From Bretschneidera sinensis (lineage: Eukaryota > Streptophyta > Magnoliopsida > Brassicales > Akaniaceae), in NCBI GenBank assembly GCA_023935145.1, contig CM043699.1, forward strand, positions 131,138,536 to 131,202,535: a DNA stretch of 64,000 bases, written 5' to 3'. The notes beneath the pieces are model-generated. The model saw nothing but the letters and a program-made list of their open reading frames with translations. It ran no database searches and was not told where the DNA came from. Positions 12,034-24,229 of this stretch are shown piece after piece. A program made the translations under genes and the position numbers. Position 1 is the first letter of the stretch; each line of letters starts with the position of its first letter.

Positions 12034-15000
12034 AATGGCCGAAGAAGAAGGAAAGGCGAATCGAGAAATTTGATGGCACAAATTTTGGGTATTGGAGGAT
12101 GCAAATCGAGGATTATCTCTATGGGAAGAAATTATATTTGCTTCTATTAGGGGCAAAACCAGACAGTATAAAAGAAGACGAATGTAATTTTCTTGATAGA
12201 TAGGTACTGGCTGTTATTCGATTAACTCTATCAAGATCAATTGCGCACAATGTTATGAAGTAGAAGACCACCAAGGATACGACGGTGGCTTTGTCCAGTA
12301 TGTATGAAAAACCATCGGCTAACAACAAAGTGCATCTGATGAAAAAGTTGTTCAATTTGAAGATGGCGGAAGTACCCCTGTTGTGCAGCATCTGAATGAG
12401 TTCAATACAATTGTTAATCAATTGTCCTCTGTTGAGATTGATTTTAATGATGAGATCCGTATTTTAATTGTTTTGGCTTCTTTGCCAAACAGTTGGGAAG
12501 CCATGAGAATGGTGGTGAGTAATTCTGCAGAGAAAAATAAACTCAAATATGAAGATATTCAGGATTTGATTTTAAGCAAGGAGGTTCGCAAGGATGATGC
12601 AGGTGAAACCTCGGGTTCTGGTTCCGCTTTAAATCTTGAGACAAGAGGCAGAGTACAGGATAGAAATTCTAATCGGAGTAGATCAAAATCCAGAAGAGGA
12701 GGTAGGAGTAAATCCAGATCTGGACGACAATTGAAATGCTGGAATTGTGGCAAGACTGGCCACTTTAAGAAAAATTGTAGAGAACCACAGAAGAAAAGGA
12801 ATGAGAACGATGCTGTAAATGTTGTGACAGAAGAACTACATGATGCCCTATTACTTTCTGTTGACAGTCCCATTGACTCTTGGGTTTTGGACTCAGGAGC
12901 TTCTCTCCATACCACTACACACTAAGAAATCATGGAGCACTATGTGACAGGTGATTTTGGGAAGGTATATTTGGCTGATGGAGAAGCCTTGGATATTGTG
13001 GGTATGGGAAACGTTCGCATTAAATTACCGAATGGGTCTGTGTAGTTGATACAGAAAGTGCGACATGTTCCAAAATTGATGAGGAATAGGACATCTTGAT
13101 GCTGAAGGTCACACGGTGACATTTGGGGCTGGTACTTGGAAGATTACAAAGGGAGCCATGATAGTGGCTCGTGGAACAAAATCGGGTACTCTGTACATGA
13201 CCTCAAGTGTGAGAGATACTATTGCAGTGGTTGATGCAAAAGTTGATACAAACCTATGGCACCACAAGCTTGGTCACATGAGCGAAAAAAGGATGAAAGT
13301 GATGTTGTCTAAAGGGAAACTACCAAAGTTGAAATCCCTTGACTTTGATTTGTGTGAGAGCTGCATTCTTGGGAAACAGAGAAATGTCAGTTTCTTAAAA
13401 GGAAGCAGATTTCCAAAGTCTGAAAAATTGGAGTTGGTACACAGATTTGTGGGGAGCTTCTCCAATTGCATCTCTTGGAGGTTCGCGGTATTATATCACA
13501 TTTATTGATGACTCAAGCAGGAAGGTATAGGTCTATTTTCTAAAAAATAAATCTGAGGCATTTGAGACCTTTAAGAAATGGAAGACCATGGTTGAGACTG
13601 AAATAGGTTTGAAGGTAAAATGTTTGAGGTCTAATAATGGCGGAGAGTACATAGATGGGGGGTTTAGAGAATTTTGTGCTGCTAATGGGATTAGGATGGA
13701 GAAGACTATTCCCGGGACACCACAGCACAATGGTGTGGCTGAGTGCATGAACAGGACCCTCAATGAGCGTGCTAGAAGTATGAGGTTGCATGCTGGGTTG
13801 CCAGAAACTTTTTGGACCGATGCAGTTAGCACAGCAGCTCACTTGATAAATCGAGTACCGTCAGTTCCTTTGGATTGCAGGATTCCTGAAGAGGTATGGA
13901 GTGGAAAGGAGGTAAACCTTTCTTACTTAAAAGTTTTTGACTGTTTATCTTATGTTCATATTGACTCTGATGCTCGCAGTAAACTAGATGCTAAATCCAG
14001 AAAATGTTTCTTTATTGGCTATAGTGATGAAGCTTTTGGTTATCGGTTTTGGGATAATCAAAATCGAAAAATCATCAGAAGTAGAAATGTGATTTTCAAT
14101 GAACAGGTTATGTACAAAGACAGGTCAAGTGTAGATTCTGTTGTTACAGGGCCAGAACCAAAGAAGTCTGAATTTGTTGACTTGGATGAATTTTCTGAGA
14201 GCACAGTGCATAGTAGGAGTCAGGAAAATGATGAGAATACAGATCCACAGGTAGAACAGTGTACGCCTATAAGTGCTGTCCGAAGGTCTTCTAGGAACAT
14301 TAGACCTCCATAGCGGTTCTCACCATCCTTGTTCTATATTTTGCTGACTGACAGTGGTGAGTCAGAATGTTATGATGAAGCTTTGCAGGTTAAAAATTCT
14401 AGCAAGTGGGAGTTGGCCATGAAGGATGAGATGGACTTATTGATGACGAATCAGACATGGGAACTAACTGAATTGCCAGAAGGGAAGAAAGCTTTACATA
14501 ACAAATGAGTGTACAGAGTAAAAGAAGAAGCGCTACAAGACCAGATTGGTTGTGAAAGGGTTTTAACAGAAAGAGGGTGTTGATTACACATATATTTTCT
14601 CTCCAGTTGTGAAGCTAACAACAATCAGGCTGGTACTGAGAATTGTGGCTGCAGAGAACCTACATCTTGAGCAGTTAGATGTGAAGACAGCATTCCTTCA
14701 TGGTGATTTGGAGGAGGATATTTATATGCATTAGCCATAAGGATTTGCAGTGCAGGGAAAGGAAAATCAGGTTTGCAATCTGAGAAAGAGTTTGTATGGG
14801 TTGAAACAAGCTCCAAGACAATGGTACAAGAAATTTGACAGCTTCATGTGTAGCATCGGGTTCACAAGGTGCCAGACAGACCATTGTTGCTATGTTAAGA
14901 GTTTTGACAACTCTTATATCCTATTATTGTTGCATGTGGATGATATGCTCGTTGCAGGGTCTAACATTGAGGAGATTAATAATCTCAAGAGGTAGTTGTC

Positions 15001-15894
15001 AAAATAGTTTGCAATCAAGGATTTGGGTGCTGCAAAACAAATCTTTGGTATGAGAATCATCAGAGACAAAGTCAATGGGACTTTGAAACTTTCACAGACA
15101 GAGTATATGAAGAAGGTTCTCAGTCGATTTAGCATGGATAGTGCTAAACCAGTGAGCACACCTTTGGCTAGTCATTTTAGACTATCTAAGGATCAGTCAC
15201 CAAAGACAGAGCAAGGGCAGGACTACATGAGTAGGGTTCCCTATGCCTCAGCTATTGGAAGTCTTATGTACGCTAAGGTCTGCACAAGACCGGACATTGC
15301 ACATGCAATGGGAGTAGTGAGTAGGTACATGAGTAATCCGGGAAAACAACATTAGGAGGCACTCAAATGGATCCTGAGGTATTTGAAAGGCACTTCAGAT
15401 ACATCTTTGAGCTTCACAAGGGCAGGTTTAAAACTGCAGAGTTTTGTGGATGCGGATTTAGCTGGTGATGTTGATAACAAGAAGAGTACTACAGGGATTG
15501 TATATACTCTGGGTGGTACAGCTGTAAGTTAGGCTTCTAAGTTGCAGAAGATCGTTGCTCTCTCTACTACAGAAGCTGAGTATGTAGCCATAACTGAAGC
15601 TGGGTAGGATATGATTTGGTTACAGGGTCTCTTGGATGAGCTGGGTAAGAAGAATGAGAGGGATACTCTACACAGTGATAGTCAGAGTGCTATTTTTCTT
15701 GCTAAGAATCCGGCGTTTCATTCCAGAACGAAGCATATACAGTTGAGATATCACTTTATTCGTTTTCTTCTCGACAGTGAACAATTGGTACCGGAGAAGA
15801 TTCGTGGAACTGAGAATCCAGCAGATACGTTGACTAAGGGTGTCACTATTGAGAAATTGAAGCTGTGCTCAGCTTCAATTGGTCTTCAAGCTTG
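12034..15894 (+). pseudogene. Copia gag-pol polyprotein, multiply disrupted
   Basis: Would encode capsid, protease, integrase, reverse transcriptase and RNase H. Seen in order: FDGTNFGYW gag motif near 12065; CCHC zinc knuckle at 12737-12778; protease DSGAS at 12890-12904; integrase zinc region (HHKLGHM, CESC) about 13255-13380; integrase core with TPQHNGVAE at about 13717; RT with [11 protein letters not shown] near 14675 and VDDM near 14937; and RNase H about 15490-15894, ending in ADTLTKG. Several frameshifts and in-frame stops interrupt it, for example before 12210, at 14515, 14730, 14995, 15353, 15530 and 15605. Many stops are TAG where relatives have CAG or TGG, which fits C-to-T decay. 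It cannot make a full polyprotein. Confidence 0.93.
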
Positions 15895-15972
15895 AGGACA
15901 GGTGAATGAGTTGAGGGCGATGGTTGCTTTGTTTGAAGGCATGTGGTGCTTGGTGTTAGTGATTGGACCAGT

Positions 15973-15987
15973 CTCCAAGCGGGAGAT
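15973..15987 (+). other. polypurine tract
   Basis: The CCAAGCGGGAGAT motif sits immediately before the 3' LTR start (TGGTGGGC). It is the usual plus-strand primer site of Tnt1-like Copia elements. Confidence 0.75.
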
Positions 15988-16319
15988 TGGTGGGCTTTTT
16001 TTGTCCAATCTGGTGTTTTCAGCACTGTTTGGTATCTATTTTATTTTAACCCGGAAATATAAGGGTTTCATCTTATTCTTTTGTGTAAGTGAGTGAGCTG
16101 TCTTTTTTTTTGTGAATACTGTGAGGGGTGTCTAGGTGTGAGACCTCCTTGTATTGTTCTTCAAGACATAGTGAAATCGCTGCAACTCCGTGGACGTAAT
16201 CCGAGTTTGGGTGAACCACGTAAATCTGTGTGCTGTGTGTTTGCCTTTGATTTATTTCTATTTTCTTCTCTATATTCGCATCTCAAGATCCGTAAGGATA
16301 GGGTAGTTTAACCCTAACA
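15988..16319 (+). repeat. 3' LTR of the DLH-intron Copia
   Basis: 332 bases, beginning TGGTGGGC (degraded TGTT) and ending CCTAACA. It matches the 5' LTR from GTGTTTTCAGCACTG to the end, but has only nine T where the 5' LTR has about 36. Confidence 0.92.
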
Positions 16320-19157
16320 AAAATTTGACAATGCCATTTTTTTACCTATCCACAGAGATCTAACCCAAATCTCATGACCAAGTTTTCATCATATTACCAT
16401 CCAAATCTGGAAATTTTGGTTTCCCAAAAGAAACAAAACAAGTGGCTACTGATCCATGGACACAAAAATTATTTGAAGATAAAAGAAGATAACAGATAAT
16501 GGTTAAAATGAAAGAAAAAAGCATGAAGTAATTGCCATACCGTCACATCTGAAAAGCCCACAAAACTATCAAGTTTCCCAAAATGAACCTGAACAGGTGC
16601 CTTAGCCTGGGCAGGATCTGCAAGCTCTGATGAAGGAACCCCATAGAGGGCAACAACAGCATCAAGCTCAGGAACTAAAACAGAACTCGCAATAGAGAGA
16701 GCACCCCCCATGCAAAATCCAGTTACACCAACTTATTACAGTGAAGCCACATTTAGTCTGCGAATGCAATTTTAGGTTTTCAAATGAATTACTTCAGCTA
16801 TGTAAACTGAGGATAGAGCTACGAGAATGGCACCAGTTGGCAGTAGATTTGGCGGATTATACACAAAAAAGGGAGAAAAAGAAACTTATATAGGCCATAA
16901 GAATGTTCTATCCTTTAGAGAGTACAAATTCTGAAAGCACGTTACTATGCTGTGAAGTAAGCATTAGCCCTAAGAACAAAGCTCCTTAAGAATTAGTTTC
17001 ACATACTTTTTGAGTGTATTTAAGAAAATTAAATGCATGATGGACAATAACAAATACACAACACAAGGACAAAATTGAGTTAAATGCATTTCATATAATA
17101 AATATCAAGACAAGGTTCAAACACAGAGCTCATTGTGGATGCATTGCTTTTTCTCAAACTTCCATTGACCAAGTTTATTTTGACAAACAATTTAAAAGTA
17201 GAAACTAGTGAATTTTTTTTCAAGGCTTTAAAAAGGCACAACTTGAGATTCAGAGAACAATTTACCATATATCATTGTAAGACTCAACTTGTCAAGAAAC
17301 ATCCAGAAAGTAAACTAGAACAGGCATACAACTCCAAATTTTGTTAACTTCATTTCATAGTATCAGCCTATACAAAGTTAACGGAAGCTCAAAATAATAT
17401 AAAATATCTACAACGCATTATTTCATAACATGCTCCTTGATAGTAAACAGAAAATTTAAACAGAATCACATTTGTGTGATAGAAGCACTTTATTTCGTTG
17501 GTATTATAAGGTGTAAATTCCAAATTCAAAACAAGATTCAAGGTATGAGGCATGCCTTATATTTTAGTGCATAACTTGAGTGACTTTAGCATCAAAGCAT
17601 TTCCCATCAGACCTCCACTTGAGCCCAGCCTTTTAGGCTAGGTATAACTCTCAATGCCTTCCTAAGACACATTCAGTGCAGACAGTAGGAGAAAATCACC
17701 AACGGCAGCTAAAGATAGCAGGTGTAACAAACATAACTTCATTAATGCATAGACATTAGAAACTTAATTATTTATTTAAATAAAAGTAACAAAAGAAACA
17801 TTGAGATACCTTCTTTGAACCATTTGCCTTGAGCCAATTAACTTAAGCCTGGATATCCTTTACAGCACCTTGCCAGTCAAGACCATCCATCAGATGTTGT
17901 GCTTCCGCAACATCCAAACTGACCTTTCCATGGTACAAACCGTAACAATTATGGAAAGGAAAAAAAGAAGGTAGTCAGCATTCAGACCCAGCAAAGGATA
18001 AACAATTACTACACTGAAAAAGTAATATTACTGTACATGATTGTAGTAAGCAGACATTTGACTTGGGGATAAGTGCCTTAAATCCAGGGTCTAGTCGAGA
18101 TATTTTAATAGCATGGTTCTTGATCTCAAAATCAACACTCCACCACTCGTGAAGCACAACGATCCCAGGAGCATCTTCTTTACCGACCACACATGCATCA
18201 AATGACTGATCAATAGACCATTACAAAGCTCTAGAAATTAGTTCGCCGCAAACAATTTGCCTGTAAGAATTCACGCAAATAAAATGCGAATTGATTCACT
18301 CACAACTAGCCTAAAGTGGTTTATGAATACAAACTTATCCAGAATCAAGATCAAAACAACCGGGGTTGTATTTGTGCATTGTCGGTACATACATGCTGGA
18401 ATCAGCCTAGAAGTGATTGTGACTTTTTTTACACAAACTAAAAGAAAATAAAAAGATAAAACTCCAGCTACACTTAACTGGCACACTGAATCACTAGGTT
18501 ATCAGTTGATTACTTCAAAAGTTGCAAATATCTGGGGTTATATTTCTTGAATTGAATCATGTTCCATAAACAGACCACCGATTCTATGTTCAGCATTCAT
18601 ACACCTACCATTGATCACAAGCAGAAACTTCATTTTTGCTTTCTAATGAAAAATAATGAAACTCCAAATACGTAAAACAAATTCCCGATATATCATGTAT
18701 AAAATAGATTCATCATCTCAATATTAGTAATCATAAACAAACACATTCATACCACAAACGACAAAATTCCATAAAAAATTAAAACAGACCCACAAACCAA
18801 AATGATCCAGAAGGCAAGTATTCAAAACCAGTGATGCAAAAAAAGTGATCACACCCAAAAACGAGAGAGAGAGGAACTCACAGTATTGTCTCTGTGAATC
18901 TAGATTTTCTTGAAAACAGAGTCTGCCATCGCCCGGACGGAGAAGCGAGAAGCAGGAGGAGAGAGGGTCCGTACGGAAGAATGTTTGGGGAAAGCTTTGG
19001 TGAAGATGCTGGAAGATGTACGTGATAGAATAACTGCGAACATTTTTCGCTTTGATGACACTACTCGGGGCTTTAACATAGGAAGTCACATTTTGGTCAA
19101 ATCTTTGAAGAGAAGTAGACACCCAATGACACGACGTCGTTCGAAGAAGTGTTTTAC

Positions 19158-19229
19158 GCCACGTCGTTCTTGATTGAAATATATATTGCAGCCACGTCGT
19201 TCTTGATTGAAATATATATATATATTGAG
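19158..19229. repeat. two tandem copies of a 33-base unit upstream of DLH
   Basis: GCCACGTCGTTCTTGATTGA begins at 19158 and again at 19191, each copy running into a TA-rich tail. A related ACGACGTCGTTC lies just before at about 19131. It sits 115 bases upstream of the DLH start, so it duplicated possible promoter motifs (CACGTC). Confidence 0.85.
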
Positions 19230-19914
19230 TTAAATTATGAATTTAATCCTGTGAGATTGCTTCACTCTTTATGTTTCTAATTACTTTAATTTAATATATT
19301 AATTTTCAAAACAAACCCAATCACAATATTTTAATGAAAATTTCAATAAAACACTTAGCAGAAATCTATGTGAATGTCCCGTAATACGATAAGCATATAA
19401 GTTTTCATCTATTTACTTTTGAATTATTCGCAATGGCTTAATTGAATTTTCTCCATAATATAGTAATTTAATTGATTTTTAAAGTTATGTAATTTTTTAT
19501 GATTAAATTATAAATTTAATATTTGTACTTTCGCATGCGATTGTTTTATTTATGTGCTTCTAATTATTTTAATTTAATACATCAATTTTTAAAATCAAAT
19601 AAATTATAAAAATCCGCATAGAAATGATGTCGGACAACAAATATACAAGTTCTTCAACTTATTTACTTTTGATGGATTATTGGTTTGATCGATTTTTTTT
19701 CAAAATGAAATGATTTGATTGATTTTGAAAATTAATATATTAAATTGACATATTTATAATAAAATTATTGATTAATTTAAAAGTTAACGTATTAATTTAA
19801 TAATTGATTTTGATTTCACCCAAACCACTTGGAGAATTAATCCTTATCATTGAGAATATTGATAATTTCTTGATCAAAGTAATTTCAATTTTTTTTTTCT
19901 TTCATAGACAAATT
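19224..19914. repeat. AT-rich spacer with a diverged ~280-base tandem duplication
   Basis: No gene. Blocks at about 19224-19440 and 19505-19680 share the order: TTATRAATTTAAT, a TTTATGT motif, CTAATTA-TTTTAATTTAATA, TCAATTTTTAAAA-like, then ATTTACTTTTGA. This suggests an old tandem duplication. Confidence 0.4.
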
Positions 19915-20170
19915 CTAATGAATCTCTCTTTGCCAAAAACCACTGATGCCCATTTTCAAAACTGACCTAGCTAAACAATGGGCAACAATATTGCCATCGC
20001 AATGCACAAATGAAAACAAAACCTCATCAAAATATGGAATCAGCTGCTGAATGTCCTGAATAAGAGGTCCATGGGCTGCTAAACAACACTCCTCTTTGCA
20101 GCTTTCAATCATCGACCAACAATCACTCGCTACTCTGACCAGTGAAAGCCTTTATGCAAGGAGCAAATTA
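19915..20170 (-). pseudogene. RNase H-like fragment (RVT_3 type, LINE-associated)
   Basis: The minus-strand reading contains SDCWSMIE, then LIQDIQQLIPYF, then SFVHCDGNIVAHCLAR. This is the pattern of the plant RNase H-like domain found at the C-terminus of many LINEs and as solitary genes (LESDC...ISFVPREANRVAH.LAR type). Only the last third of the domain is present, and upstream codons include a stop. It is probably a remnant of a separate LINE, because the neighbouring LINE is on the other strand. Confidence 0.65.
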
Positions 20171-20645
20171 GTTGGAACGGTATGATTGAACGATTTTTGA
20201 GACCTGTCAAAAGTTTTTTATTATCAATCTCACAAATTTTTTTATTGCTCAATACATAAAAAATATTTATAAACAACTTAAGACGTACTAATTAGGGTTT
20301 AATTAGAATTTCCTTTTTACTGCAGAACTACGGCTCTTCATGACCCAAATCCAAACTACCAAGCAAAAAATCAGATCCAACTCATGTACATAGACTGAAA
20401 ATTTCGTCAGGGTTCTACAGATTTGATCAAGTATGCACCAACTCTAACAATGAAGTTCTACAAAATCTGGTGCCGTCACGTTCTCTGCTATACGAGATTG
20501 TAAAGCCAGAACTCGTCCCCACTGTTCGCGAGCCACCACCTTCAAAGTAAATTCAACTTTTGATTGAGTGAATAATCTTCATTGAGCTTGTTACTAAAAA
20601 AATGTACGTGAATATCAACATAAAAAAAACAAACAAGGACAGCAA

Positions 20646-21084
20646 ACTCATGAGCCAGATTGGCACACTGTGGTTTCAAAAAAGCACGGTAAGAATGTTT
20701 CTGTTGAACCAGTTAATACAGCTCTCTCTACAATCAAGAATATGGTAGACAAGCAACTTCCCCCTGAGGAAGATGGTCCGATAAGTGACCATATTGACAT
20801 AATTGAAGCAACAAAGATTCTCACCAATATGAAATCTGCTTCAAAAGTAGAGGTTCCTGCAGCCCCTAATTCTCCAAAACTGTAAGTTGTTTCTTCTTCA
20901 AATTAATTCAGTGTTCTCAGTGAAATCAATGAAGAAAAAGAGAATGAGAAGGTTGAAATTTTAGAAAAGGATGATGATGAGAGTTTTCAAGCTTGTGAGA
21001 TCAATTACTCTCCTAGGAAAACTAGAGCAGCAGCAGTTGGAGTTGCTGAAATTATGAAACAGGTGAACCAAAAGAGGAGGTAGA
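20646..21084 (+). pseudogene. LINE ORF1 C-terminal remnant
   Basis: Reads EPDWHTVVSKKHGKNVSVEP and onward through an acidic, Lys-rich tail ending KQVNQKRR before a stop, as at the end of plant L1 ORF1 proteins (RNA-binding/gag-like). A stop and frameshift near 20883 break it. The zinc knuckle and N-terminal part are not visible. Confidence 0.55.
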
Positions 21085-21143
21085 ACATGGCAAAGATGAA
21101 ACCAACCTCTTCTGGTGTGATTTCCCCATTTCCTCTAAAATAA

Positions 21144-23645
21144 ACGAGAATCTTATTTTGGAATGTGAGGGGCTTAAATGACCATCACAAACAAAAAGAG
21201 GTTAAATATGTCTCGGCATTACGAAAGCCTGATCTAGTATGCTTATTAGAAACTCATATAAAAGTTGCAAATGTAGATCATATCATTAAATACTTTGTTA
21301 CGTGGATGGTCTTCTGTTCAAAATTATGGTCACTGTTAACTTGGTAGCATCTGGATTCTTTGGCATTTTTCTATTAAAGTTTTGGTTAGCTCTATGTCTG
21401 ATCAAGCTGTTCGTTATCATGTCTTTATTCTACAAATAAAGAGAGAGAGAGAGAAGAACCCTGTGGAAGGACTTAGTCACTTATAGCAGTATCTTGACTG
21501 GTATCCCTTGGATCTTAATGGGGGATTTTAATATCATTCTTCACATGGGTGAAAGATCTGATTCCACTAGAGATATTCACTCAACTGCTGATATGGAAGA
21601 CTTCAGAAGTTGTTTATTTCAATCTCAGCTTTTTTTATCACTCTTTCTCTGGTCCAATTTTTACTTGGTCAAATAAAAGAGATTATGGTTTCGTGGAAAA
21701 AAATCTTGGTAGAGTTCTTATTAATGATGCTTGACTTCTCCATCATTCTGATACTACTGTGGAATTTCTTTGCCCTGGTGTATCTGATCACTGCTCTGGC
21801 TTTTTCAATCTTTATCCTTCCATCAAAACTAGTTCTAAGCCTTTTAAATTCTTTAATTTATGGATTCAAAACCATAAATTCCTTCCTACTGTGAATGAGT
21901 GTTGGAATTATCAAATATTAGGTTGTCATATGTTCAGGTTGTGTAAAAAGCTAAAGTTGCTCAAGTCTCAATTGAAGAATCTTAATAAAAGTTGTTATGG
22001 TGGTATTCATGAAAGAGTTCAACAATCTAGGCTGCAACTTCAATCTACACAATTGCAACTCCTCTCCAACCCTTTTGCTCAATTAGTTAATCAAGAGCAT
22101 TCTCTTTCTGCAAACTTGTTTACTTTTAGCTGAATAGGCTGTCTTAAAGCAGAAATCCATGATCCATTGGCTAAAGGAAGGTGATCAAAATACAGGGTTT
22201 TTTTTTGCAGGGTGGTTAAGGTTATGAGATCTTTCAATGACATCAATTTCCTCTATTCCTCAAGCGGTGACAAATTAGAAGATTTTCCTAGAATGAGCCA
22301 AGCTGTTAATTTCTTTAAATATCTCTTGGGGAGTGCTGACCCATACTGCAACAATCATTCAATAGAGCATCTTCAAAACATTCTTGGTTTTTCCTTGCCA
22401 AGTAAGTTTCAGGCTTCACTAATAAGTGAGGTAACTAGAGAATAGATCAAGGAAACTCTATTCAATTTCAATAGCAACAAGGCTCCGGGACCTGCTGGTT
22501 TTACTGCAGAATTCTTCAAATCCTCTTGGTCTATTGTCGGTGAAGATTTCACTAGAGCTATCAGTGAATTTTTTTAATTCTGGTAGATTACTGAGACAAG
22601 TAAATGCAAGAATAATAACTCTTGTTCCCAAGCTTGCAAATCCCTCTAAAATGACAGAATTTAGACCAATTTCCTGTTGCATTGTTCTTTGTAAATGTAT
22701 CATAAAATTTTTGGCAAACAGGTTGAAGAAGTGTCTGACTTTGTTCATCTGTCCTAGTCAAAGTGCCTTTGTAAATGGCAGAAAGATTGTGGAGAATATT
22801 CTTTTAGCTTAAGAGCTTGTGAAAAATTATCATAGAGAGAATATCTCCTCTAGATGTACAGCTAAAGCGGATATCATGAAAGCATTTGACTCTGTCAGCT
22901 GGGATTTTCTTATCAACCTACTGTATGCTCTCCATTTTCCGAAACAATTCATTAACTGGATTATGGTGTATTACCACTTCTATGTTCTCAGTTGCCTTAA
23001 ATGGTACTTTGGTGGGTTTCTTTCCTGGAGGAAAAGACATTAGGCAAGGGGATCCCCTCTCCCCTTACCCATTTGTTATAGCTATGGAGGTTCTGTCTAG
23101 GCTGCTGAGTAAGGCTGTTGAAGAGCATGTTTTCGAATTTCATCCGAAATGCCAGAAGATTGGGTTGACTCACTTATGCTTTGCTGATGACTTGATGATA
23201 TTCACTGATGGCAAGCTATCTTCTATTTAGGGTATTCAAGGTGTCTTGCATCAATTTTACAGTATTTCAGGCCTTAAAGTTAATCTCTCAAAAAATGAAA
23301 TTTTATTTGGAGGCGATTCTGTTGAAGACGATAATCATCTTGCTACTACTTCTGGGCTTAGACTTGGAACCTTGCCAGTCAGATACTTAGGTGTTAATTA
23401 CCTTAATCACAGGCAGATTAGCAGCAAAGGATTGCCAACTTCTTGTCAAAATTACGGCTAGGATTCAATCTTGGACTGCCAGGCATTTATCCTTTGCTGA
23501 TCCTTTGCTGGTAGACTGCAATTCATCTCCTGTTATATCTAGTTTTCAAACTTACTAGTGTTCTATGTTTGTGCTTCCAAAACAGATTATTCTTGAAGTA
23601 GATAGAATTTGCAATGCCTTTCTTTTGGAAGGGTGAAGCCTAGAA
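21144..23645 (+). pseudogene. LINE ORF2: endonuclease and reverse transcriptase, 5' part
   Basis: ORF2 starts with ILFWNVRGLND at about 21150, the first block of the AP-type endonuclease, then LVCLLETHIK. WILMGDFNIILHMGERSD follows near 21510, then a GVSDHC block near 21780. RT begins with ITLVPKLANPSKMTEFRPIS near 22615 and continues through QSAFVNGR, KAFDSVSWDFL, RQGDPLSPY near 23041 and the catalytic FADDLMIF near 23180. Frameshifts and stops are frequent. It is cut at 23645 by a Copia derivative in the region after the RT core. Confidence 0.85.
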
Positions 23646-24229
23646 TGTTGTAAGATTTTTTTAAACGTGAACAAAATATGAGAATCAAGACTTAGAGGAG
23701 TGTTTACTCTTTTAAGGCTTTATTCGTCCCCACTTGAATTAACAAGTTTGTTATGGGTTATAGACGAATAGTCTTACAGGATACAATTAAATCTCAAACT
23801 TAAAGTTTGCAAACAACAAAATTTGAAGAACTTTCGATTTAATTCTGCTTTGAAATACTGAAATATTATGGCAGAGTTTTGAGAGAAAAAAAGAAGAAAG
23901 AATGAAAAAATGATTTGTTTTCTGAAAGTGGGAAGTGATGGGTATTTATAGGTGTAGAAGCACATCTTCAAATGGTTATGGAAAATTATGTTTTTCCAGT
24001 TGGAAAGACATGATTTTTTCAGATTTAATGAAAGCCTTACGATCATGTCTGTTAGTTTTTAATTGACCACATTGTCTATTTAAAAAACAATTATTAAATC
24101 TTACATGTTTTCTGTTTAAATCATAACCTTTGATTAATCTCACATCTATTCTATTTAAATGAAAATCATTTGATTTAAACTAATACCTTTTAGGTTTTCA
24201 AACAACCATTTACTCTCATTTTTCTAATA
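23646..24229 (-). repeat. 3' LTR of Copia derivative A
   Basis: 584 bases, homologous to 27443-28078 and to both LTRs of the copy at 42463-46523. On the minus strand it contains CCTATAAATACCC (about 23940-23952), a TATA box, so it is likely the U3/R promoter. Confidence 0.88.

Larger units (their letters stand above)
11619..16319 (+). mobile_element. Copia (Tork/Tnt1-like) LTR retrotransposon inserted in the DLH intron
   Basis: A complete but mutated element of about 4.7 kb. It is flanked by the 5-base target duplication AAAAT (11614-11618 and 16320-16324). LTR ends are TGTTAGG at the left and CCTAACA at the right. A primer-binding site matching initiator tRNA-Met follows the 5' LTR, and a purine tract precedes the 3' LTR. 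Gene order is gag, protease, integrase, RT, RNase H, which defines Copia. It is antisense to the host pseudogene. By eye about a dozen substitutions separate the LTRs over some 290 alignable bases, so it is moderately old. Confidence 0.95.
10183..19043 (-). pseudogene. dienelactone-hydrolase-family protein, organelle-targeted type, broken
   Basis: Five exons on the minus strand: 18882-19043, 18063-18205, 17810-17939, 16541-16732 and 10183-10389. They sum to 834 nt (277 codons plus stop), as expected for plant DLH-family alpha/beta hydrolases such as Arabidopsis At2g32520. Exon 1 encodes a Ser/Arg-rich leader typical of a transit peptide, then an internal MADS start. Seen: EWW motif, nucleophile Cys in GFCMGG, Asp in GKLDSFV and His in GNAHAF, the classic Cys-Asp-His triad. 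Lesions: TAG at 18900-18902 in exon 1; an in-frame TAA in exon 3 before VNWLKANGSKK; the exon 3 acceptor reads ACGG instead of AG; the exon 4 acceptor reads TAA ahead of GTT. A Copia element stretches the last intron to 6.1 kb. I infer a dead copy of a hydrolase gene, intact in exons 4 and 5. Confidence 0.85.

Noticed and set aside
13533..13842. antisense ORFs over the Copia integrase
   Set aside because: Shadow frames of the integrase coding sequence.
23774..24046. ~90-98 codon ORF repeated at 42565-42861 and 46117-46413
   Set aside because: It is LTR sequence spanning the TATA box and leader; similarity reflects LTR homology. The fourth LTR copy lacks the start codon.
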